44,809 nucleotides of DNA from an uncultured Eubacteriales bacterium (lineage in GTDB: Bacteria; Bacillota; Clostridia; Oscillospirales; Acutalibacteraceae): positions 1-44,809 of the forward strand of contig CABUHY010000019.1 in NCBI GenBank assembly GCA_902491475.1, given 5' to 3'. The notes under the pieces are model-generated. The model saw only the letters and a program-made list of their open reading frames with translations. It had not been told where the DNA came from and searched no databases. Shown one piece after another: positions 39,949 through 44,809 of this stretch. Position 1 is the stretch's first letter, and each line of letters starts with the position of its first letter. A program made the position numbers and the translations under genes.

Positions 39949-40178
39949 GTGCGACGGCGTATGAAAATACCCCGAGCACGCAGCAACGCAGTATTACACA
40001 AAACACAAAATCAAATTTCGAGTGATTTTTTATACAGAGCAAGGCGCAAACACGACGCTATGCAAAAAACACAACTTTGATTTAGTGCGATTTTTGCGTA
40101 AGAAAAGGCGCAAGTGCGACGGCGTATGAAAATACTCCGAGCACGCGGCAACGAAGTATTACACAAAAATCGCCTAAA
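39949..40178. repeat. Cluster of related palindromic repeats directly after obgE
   Basis: A 56-bp direct repeat, GTGCGACGGCGTATGAAAAT.., occurs at 39949 and 40114 with few changes. The unit at 40083-40178 has inverted ends (TTTAGTGCGATTTTTG and CAAAAATCGCCTAAA). A diverged unit at 40007-40083 has ends AAATCAAA and TTTGATTT. The cluster begins one base after the obgE stop codon. Confidence 0.7.
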
Positions 40179-41450
40179 TTAGGGAATGTAATCGAACTCG
40201 AGGTCGTAAATCGATACTGTATCCCCTTCGTGAATACCCTGCTTAATAAGCTCATCGATTATGCCGCTGGATTGAAGAACATTTTGGAAATATTGAAGAG
40301 AAGAATAGTCATCGGGGTCGGTTTTGAGAAGAATTTTGTAAAGCCACTCGGCTTCGACAATGTAAACGCCGTCCTCAACTGTAACCTTGAAGCCGCTGTT
40401 TTTCTTCTGCGCCATAACCTCAAGCGGAATTTCTTCCGACTCATACTTTTTGACGGGAGGAAGCGTTGCAAGCTTTTTGGCAACGGCGTTGATAAGCTCC
40501 TTGGTGTTGTGACGGATGGGAGCGCAGATTTCATAGTATTCGTAGCCTTTGCCCTCAATGTAATTTCTGAAAGTTTCAAGTTGTTCGTCCGTAGCAAGGT
40601 CTATCTTGTTGCCCGCCACAATCTGCGGACACTTCGCAAGCTCGGGATTGAACTTGACAAGCTCCTCGTTTATCTTTTCGAAGTCCTCTATGGGGTCTCT
40701 GCCCTCACTGCCCGCAACATCGACGATATGCACAAGCATACGGCAACGCTCGACATGGCGCAGAAATTCATGACCCAAGCCGACGCCGTCTGCCGCACCC
40801 TCGATAAGTCCGGGGATATCGGCAATGACAAAGCTGTTTTCGGGTCCCATTGAGACAACGCCGAGCACGGGGATTATTGTTGTGAAGTGATAATCGCCGA
40901 TAATGGGCTTCGCCTCGCTGACAACGGAGAGGAACGACGACTTGCCGACATTCGGGAAGCCTAAAAGTCCGACATCGGCAATAAGCTTCAATTCAAGGCT
41001 TACCTCCCACTCCTCGCCGGGAGCGCCGCTTTTGGCAAAACGGGGCGTCTGCCTTGTGGGGGTGGCAAAGTGGCAGTTTCCCCATCCGCCGTTACCGCCC
41101 TTTGCGGCAATAAACGGTTCGTCCGAGGACATATCCGCCATAACGGCACCGCTTTCGACCTCACGGATTACGGTACCTCTCGGGACTTTTATTATAAGGT
41201 CGGGCGCTTTTTTACCGTTGCAGCGGCTTCCTCTGCCGTTTTCGCCGTTTTGCGCCTTGTACTTCCTTTTATAACGGAAATCGGCAAGGGTCGAAATATT
41301 GTCGTCAACCTGAAAGACGATATTGCCGCCTCTGCCTCCGTCGCCGCCGTCGGGTCCGCCCGAAGCGACATATTTTTCCCTGTGGAAAGCGACGGCACCG
41401 TCGCCGCCGTTACCTGCCTTTATAAGTATTTTTGCTTTATCGACAAACAT
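40179..41450 (-). CDS. obgE: GTPase ObgE/CgtA
   Basis: A 423-residue ribosome-assembly and stress GTPase. The glycine-rich Obg fold begins MFVDKAKILIKAGNGGDGAV and contains GGPDGGDGGRGGN. The G domain has GFPNVGKSSFL (G1), DIPGLIEGA (G3) and NKID (G4). The C-terminal OCT domain (about 340-423) is present, as in Firmicutes Obg. ATG 41450 is 18-20 nt after a modest AAAGGAAT region; the promoter is at 41528-41556. Repeats follow the stop codon directly, with no conventional terminator visible. Confidence 0.97.
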   Translation of the reverse strand: MFVDKAKILIKAGNGGDGAVAFHREKYVASGGPDGGDGGRGGNIVFQVDDNISTLADFRYKRKYKAQNGENGRGSRCNGKKAPDLIIKVPRGTVIREVESGAVMADMSSDEPFIAAKGGNGGWGNCHFATPTRQTPRFAKSGAPGEEWEVSLELKLIADVGLLGFPNVGKSSFLSVVSEAKPIIGDYHFTTIIPVLGVVSMGPENSFVIADIPGLIEGAADGVGLGHEFLRHVERCRMLVHIVDVAGSEGRDPIEDFEKINEELVKFNPELAKCPQIVAGNKIDLATDEQLETFRNYIEGKGYEYYEICAPIRHNTKELINAVAKKLATLPPVKKYESEEIPLEVMAQKKNSGFKVTVEDGVYIVEAEWLYKILLKTDPDDYSSLQYFQNVLQSSGIIDELIKQGIHEGDTVSIYDLEFDYIP

Positions 41451-41527
41451 ATTGAAAATTCCTTTACTTTTTCTTCAGTTTTTGTTCGGAAAAAGGCGAA
41501 CAAAAAGCACAAAAATTTTATCAAGAT

Positions 41528-41556
41528 ATTATATCAAATATCAGCGCATTTATAAA
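41528..41556 (-). promoter_or_regulatory. SigA-type promoter of obgE
   Basis: Minus strand TTTATA (41556-41551), 17-nt spacer, TATAAT (41533-41528). Confidence 0.7.
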
Positions 41557-41617
41557 CAGAAAAGGCAAAAAAAGTTATAAAAATTTAGAAATTCGGCATA
41601 AATTGTGCTTGTGCCGA

Positions 41618-41646
41618 TTGACAAGCACTATATGTTGTGGTATTAT
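41618..41646 (+). promoter_or_regulatory. SigA promoter P1 upstream of the 41838 gene
   Basis: TTGACA (41618-41623), 17-nt spacer, TATTAT (41641-41646). It would begin a transcript near 41652 that covers the small frame at 41668. Confidence 0.8.
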
Positions 41647-41667
41647 ACTTTCAGGACAGGTCATATA

Positions 41668-41784
41668 ATGAAAATAAGAAATTTTAAGATTTTTCAAAAA
41701 AATATGAGCAAAGTCCGTTTATCGGTACTCTGCCATAAAAATTTTCGAACATTTGTGTTGACAAATAAAAAATGCATGCTATAA
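41668..41784 (+). CDS. Possible 38-residue basic peptide between two promoters
   Basis: ATG at 41668 opens 38 codons (begins MKIRNFKIFQKNMSKVRL, ends NKKCML). It is Lys/Arg-rich, without a membrane segment. The ribosome-binding site (GGACAGG) is weak. Its TAA stop lies in the -10 box of the second promoter. It could be a leader peptide or chance; no family was recognised. Confidence 0.25.
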   Translation: MKIRNFKIFQKNMSKVRLSVLCHKNFRTFVLTNKKCML

Positions 41785-41785
41785 T
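41758..41785 (+). promoter_or_regulatory. SigA promoter P2 of the 41838 gene
   Basis: TTGACA (41758-41763), 16-nt spacer, TATAAT (41780-41785), both boxes at exact consensus. Confidence 0.85.
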
Positions 41786-41837
41786 AAGGGTGTAATCAGC
41801 AAGAACGAATGTTCGGCAGTGAACGGAGGAAATTATT

Positions 41838-42083
41838 ATGTTGGCTATTTTCGCAAAAACAGGCATTGAATTGGCGGTTGTTTTACTTCTTATATACGGT
41901 TTTATTCACGAAAAAGAGGTTATCAAGTTTGAACAGTATGTCAAGATGGTAATTGTTGTAAACTACCGCAGATACAAGAAAAGAAAGAAACTCGAACAGA
42001 TGAGAAAGAACAGGGATTTCCGTGTTGTAAACGGCAGAAAGCCCCATACGGACAATAACCCCCACTCTTTCGATGTCGCATAA
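41838..42083 (+). CDS. Small single-pass membrane protein of unknown function
   Basis: An 81-residue protein with one N-terminal membrane helix (about residues 3-23, GIELAVVLLLIYGFI) and a very basic cytosolic part (NYRRYKKRKKLEQMRKNRDF). It could touch membrane and nucleic acid or ribosome; that is inference. The ATG at 41838 has CGGAGG at 8 nt and two strong promoters upstream, which suggests high expression. A terminator at 42138-42182 ends it. No family was recognised. Confidence 0.75.
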   Translation: MLAIFAKTGIELAVVLLLIYGFIHEKEVIKFEQYVKMVIVVNYRRYKKRKKLEQMRKNRDFRVVNGRKPHTDNNPHSFDVA

Positions 42084-42137
42084 GGCGGCATAAGAATTAT
42101 TTTGCTTTTCTCTTTCCATAATAGATTTTTCACACAC

Positions 42138-42182
42138 AGACAAACGGGAACGGTTTTTTACTGTTCCCGTTTGTCTTTTTTC
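42138..42182. terminator. Terminator of the 41838 gene (palindromic)
   Basis: A long stem AGACAAACGGGAAC / GTTCCCGTTTGTCT around a T-rich loop, followed by TTTTTTC. Confidence 0.9.
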
Positions 42183-42199
42183 GGTAATTGTGATACAAT
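42171..42199 (+). promoter_or_regulatory. SigA-type promoter of the TVP38 gene
   Basis: TTGTCT (42171-42176), 17-nt spacer, TACAAT (42194-42199). Its -35 box lies within the preceding terminator stem. Confidence 0.65.
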
Positions 42200-42223
42200 A
42201 CTCCCTCGGCAGGAGTGATACCA

Positions 42224-42898
42224 TTGAATAAAGACAAAAAATCAACCGTAAAACTTATACTGCGCCTTGCTCTGGCGCTTACCGTCACGGCGGTTGCAAT
42301 CATAAACTATGACAAGCTTTCAAACATAGACATAAGAAACATTGTCGCAAACTCGCCGTCGGTCGCACTTGCGGTGCTGAGCGTTCTGGGCATTTACGGC
42401 GTTAAAGGAGCCGTGTTCGTAATCCCCGCTTCGCTTGTGTACATTTCGGTGGGAATGGCGTTCCCGACAGCACAGGCGGTAATAATCAACCTTTGCGGAA
42501 TTGCCGTAGAAATAACGGTGTCGTATCTTTTCGGGCTGCTTGTAGGCGGCGAATATGTAAACAATCTGTTGAAAAAGAGCAAGGGCGGCGAAAAGCTGCT
42601 TGCGCTCGAGGACAAGAACAAGTTTGCCTCGATTTTCGTAATAAGATTTTTGCCCGTGTTTCCCATCGACTTTGCAAGCCTGTTTTTCGGCTCGATGAAA
42701 ATACCGTTTGCGAAATATTTTCTCGCTTCGCTTCTCGGAATTGCGCCGAGGGTAATACTTTTCACGGTACTCGGTGACGCGGCATACGACTATATACCCA
42801 TGAAGCTGATTATCGGGCTTATAATCTGCGCCGTACCGATAGGCGCTGTATATATTATCATAAAGTGGGTAAAGGACAGAAAAAGCAAAGAAAAATAA
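42224..42898 (+). CDS. TVP38/TMEM64 (DedA/VTT-domain) family membrane protein
   Basis: A 224-residue integral membrane protein of the SNARE-associated/VTT superfamily, some members of which scramble or transport lipids. The conserved FPTAQAVIINLCGIAVEITV, the GG-containing segment and RFLPVFPIDFASLFFGSMKIPF are family-typical. AGGAG (42211-42215) lies 8 nt before a TTG at 42224, which is the better start; an in-frame GTG at 42215 overlaps the binding site. Its own promoter overlaps the previous terminator. Confidence 0.85.
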   Translation: MNKDKKSTVKLILRLALALTVTAVAIINYDKLSNIDIRNIVANSPSVALAVLSVLGIYGVKGAVFVIPASLVYISVGMAFPTAQAVIINLCGIAVEITVSYLFGLLVGGEYVNNLLKKSKGGEKLLALEDKNKFASIFVIRFLPVFPIDFASLFFGSMKIPFAKYFLASLLGIAPRVILFTVLGDAAYDYIPMKLIIGLIICAVPIGAVYIIIKWVKDRKSKEK

Positions 42899-42907
42899 CG
42901 CTCGCTA

Positions 42908-42936
42908 TTGTAAACGGGCAAAAGCAATGTTACAAT
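42908..42936 (+). promoter_or_regulatory. SigA-type promoter of galT
   Basis: TTGTAA (42908-42913), 17-nt spacer, TACAAT (42931-42936). Confidence 0.65.
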
Positions 42937-42964
42937 ATAAAAAATGCTATACGGGGGAATGAAA

Positions 42965-44455
42965 ATGATTTACGAAAGCATTAAAAAATTAGTGACTTAC
43001 GGACTTGAACACGGTCTTATAGAGGAGTGCGACAAAATCTACGCTACGAACAGGATTCTCGAGGCTCTGCACCTTGACGAGTACGAGGAGCCGGCGGAGA
43101 AGTTCGAAAATGTCGAGCTTGAGAGCACGCTCAAGGAGCTGCTCGACTTTGCCGCAGAGAACGGAATAATCGAAAACAGCATAGTTTACCGTGATTTGTT
43201 CGACGCAAAGCTTATGGCTTGCCTTATGCCTATGCCGCACGAGGTTATAAAGAAGTTCCGTGAGCTCTACAACGAAAGCCCCGAAAAAGCCACGGACTGG
43301 TTCTATAAATTAAGCGGCGACTCGGACTATATCAGAAGATACAGAATTAAAAAGGATATGCGCTGGTCTGTTCCGAGCGAGTACGGCGATATTGACATTT
43401 CAATAAACCTTTCAAAGCCCGAAAAGGACCCGAAAGCCATTGCCGCAGCCAAGCTGCAAAAGCAAAGCGGCTACCCGAAGTGCCTGTTGTGCAAGGAATG
43501 CGAGGGCTATGCGGGCAGGGCGAATTTCCCCGCAAGGCAGAACCACAGGGTTATCCCCGTAACCATAAACAATACGGCGTGGGGCTTCCAGTATTCGCCC
43601 TATGTTTACTACAACGAGCACTGCATTGTATTTAACGGCGAGCACACGCCGATGAAGATTGAAAAGGCTACTTTCATAAAGCTGTTTGACTTTGTAAAGC
43701 AGTTCCCGCACTACTTTCTCGGCTCAAACGCAGACCTGCCGATTGTCGGCGGTTCTATCCTCTCTCACGACCATTATCAGGGCGGTCATTACACCTTTGC
43801 AATGGCTAAGGCTACGATTGAAAAGCACTTTACAATAAAGGATTTTGAAGATGTCGAGGCAGGCATTGTAAAATGGCCGCTTTCGGTTATAAGGCTTCGC
43901 AGCGAAAACAGCGACAGAATTATTGAGCTTGCAGACATAATTCTTAAAAAGTGGAGAAGTTACACGGACGAAGAGGCGTTTATATTTGCCGAAACAGACG
44001 GCGAAAAGCACAACACGATAACGCCTATCGCAAGAAAAGTCGGCGACACCTTTGAGCTTGACCTTGCACTGCGCAACAACATTACGACCGAGGAGTATCC
44101 GCTCGGCGTTTACCATCCTCATGACAAGTACCACCACATCAAGAAAGAAAACATCGGACTTATCGAGGTTATGGGTCTTGCGGTGCTTCCGTCGAGGCTT
44201 AAAGAGGAGCTTGCAATTCTTGCGGATTACATTGTAAACGGCAAGGACATACGCTCGAATGAAAAGATTGAAAAGCACGCGGACTGGGTTGACGAATTCA
44301 AGCCGAATTACGGCGAAATCACGGCTGAAAATGTTGACGAAATACTCAAAGCCGAGGTCGGCAAGGTGTTTGTCGGAGTGCTTGAGGACGCAGGCGTTTA
44401 CAAGTGCACCGAAGACGGCAGAAAAGCGTTTATGCGATTTATCGAAAGCATATAA
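42965..44455 (+). CDS. galT: UDP-glucose--hexose-1-phosphate uridylyltransferase, class II (GalT)
   Basis: A 496-residue Leloir-pathway enzyme of the Firmicutes-type (GalT2) family that swaps galactose-1-phosphate for glucose-1-phosphate on UDP. Seen are PARQNHRVIPVTINNTAWGF, the HDHYQGGHY motif around the active His, and the late GVYHPHDKYHHIKKENIGLI. No galK or galE gene is adjacent. Three nested ATGs exist (42944, 42959, 42965); the last has GGGGGA at a good distance and begins MIYESIKKLV. A terminator follows. Confidence 0.94.
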   Translation: MIYESIKKLVTYGLEHGLIEECDKIYATNRILEALHLDEYEEPAEKFENVELESTLKELLDFAAENGIIENSIVYRDLFDAKLMACLMPMPHEVIKKFRELYNESPEKATDWFYKLSGDSDYIRRYRIKKDMRWSVPSEYGDIDISINLSKPEKDPKAIAAAKLQKQSGYPKCLLCKECEGYAGRANFPARQNHRVIPVTINNTAWGFQYSPYVYYNEHCIVFNGEHTPMKIEKATFIKLFDFVKQFPHYFLGSNADLPIVGGSILSHDHYQGGHYTFAMAKATIEKHFTIKDFEDVEAGIVKWPLSVIRLRSENSDRIIELADIILKKWRSYTDEEAFIFAETDGEKHNTITPIARKVGDTFELDLALRNNITTEEYPLGVYHPHDKYHHIKKENIGLIEVMGLAVLPSRLKEELAILADYIVNGKDIRSNEKIEKHADWVDEFKPNYGEITAENVDEILKAEVGKVFVGVLEDAGVYKCTEDGRKAFMRFIESI

Positions 44456-44470
44456 AAAGAGCACAATATT

Positions 44471-44503
44471 AACCCACCGTTATCAGCGGTGGGTTTTATT
44501 TTT
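44471..44503 (+). terminator. Terminator of galT
   Basis: Stem AACCCACCG / CGGTGGGTT (44471-44479, 44487-44495) with a 7-nt loop, then TTATTTTTG. Confidence 0.9.
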
Positions 44504-44660
44504 GCGGTGAATTTTATGCAGAGCGCCAAGCCGAATTTTATATCAAATTTGGTTAGTGCTTCCGCCCCATCTTCGGGCAATATATGCGGCCGTGCCTGTG
44601 GCGGATAAAGGGAGCATCTGTCGGCGCAGCGGTCGATTTTGTGCGGCGCTCCAATCCGCA
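44503..44660. other. Non-coding segment with several hairpins
   Basis: The ends TGCGG (44503-44507) and CCGCA (44656-44660) can pair. Inside are AGCCGAATTT/AAATTTGGTT, TCCGCC/GGCGGA and GGAGC/GCTCC stems. No coding frame could be supported. It might be a structured RNA or another repeat. Confidence 0.35.
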
Positions 44661-44672
44661 TTAACAAACATA

Positions 44673-44809
44673 GGCTCCCTCTGACGAGGGAGCTGTCATT
44701 TTTATGATGAAAAATGACTGAGGGAGAGATACCGAAAAATTGATATAACTTGCGTTCTCTCCTTCCGTCACGCCTACGGCGTGCCACCTTCCTCGTCAGA
44801 GGAAGGCTT
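44673..44809. repeat. 137-bp palindromic repeat, copy 2 (reaches window end)
   Basis: An inverted, full-length copy of the element at 18411-18546, from GGCTCCCTCTGACGAGG to GGAAGGCTT. The two copies differ in a few internal positions and by small indels. Confidence 0.85.

Noticed and set aside
39834..40080. Plus-strand frames of 63-64 residues in the gap between mrnC and obgE
   Set aside because: They run through AT-rich and palindromic repeats, have no ribosome-binding site and resemble no family.
39949..40178. CRISPR array
   Set aside because: Repeats are few, unequal in length and palindromic, lack unique spacers of constant size, and no cas gene is near.

Overview
The window looks like chromosome from a spore-forming Clostridia member, most likely a gut or rumen Oscillospiraceae/Ruminococcus-type organism (inference). 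The reasons are sporulation genes (spoIVA, bofA), Firmicutes-type translation and RNA genes (rqcH, mrnC, pyrR, trmK/NIF3 pair), cohesin and dockerin proteins, SLH surface anchoring, near-consensus SigA promoters, and palindromic intergenic repeats typical of that group. No rRNA, CRISPR array, prophage or intact transposon was seen. Most of the window is ordinary core chromosome.

Layout. 1-1063: a LUD-domain protein and a broken RAYT-type transposase end. 1093-4881 (minus): a DivIVA-like coiled-coil protein, an orphan class I fumarase beta subunit and PcrA helicase, probably one operon. 5028-7927 (plus): membrane-anchored alpha/beta hydrolase, SpoIVA, a DUF378 protein. 8002-10149 (minus): a large secreted dockerin protein with a cysteine-rich centre. 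10430-12938: an ABC-F ATPase, hairpin-rich DNA carrying copies of the 3' end of a tRNA, tRNA-Val(GAC), and BofA behind a SigE-like promoter. 13116-17990: an unrecognised protein, a pyrR-uraA operon with an attenuator leader, plsY with an aldose-1-epimerase-like gene, and a DUF1292 protein. 18016-19000: a probable 6S RNA, then about 700 bp of nested palindromic repeats.

19069-20643: two paralogous small membrane-anchored single-cohesin proteins; with the dockerin protein these are the most distinctive biology here. 20741-28340 (minus): trmK-NIF3-rqcH, then upstream a run DUF1858, GT2 glycosyltransferase, a GH36-like glycosidase with a LamG-like tail, and a C_GCAxxG_C_C protein. 28469-32017 (minus): the block rpmG-secE-nusG-rplK-rplA and, from its own promoter and L10 leader, rplJ-rplL. 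32176-33764: an XRE regulator with an apparent autoregulatory operator, divergent from an LRR-SLH surface protein. 33829-39479 (minus): metAA, hemW, a ProX/YbaK deacylase, lepA, yitT and mrnC, tightly packed. 39480-40178: a repeat cluster. 40179-41450: obgE. 41618-44455 (plus): a small membrane protein behind two promoters, a TVP38/TMEM64 protein and a class II galT. 44456-44809: terminator, structured DNA and a second full copy of the 137-bp repeat.

How genes work together. PyrR and UraA couple pyrimidine sensing to uracil uptake. RqcH and ABC-F act on stalled ribosomes. The rpl/nusG/secE block supplies ribosome, transcription and secretion parts. The GH36-like enzyme, GalT and the epimerase-like protein suggest intracellular galactoside use (inference). 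The two cohesins and the dockerin protein could form a small cell-surface assembly (inference). All functional names rest on reading motifs and family resemblance by eye; no database search was run.
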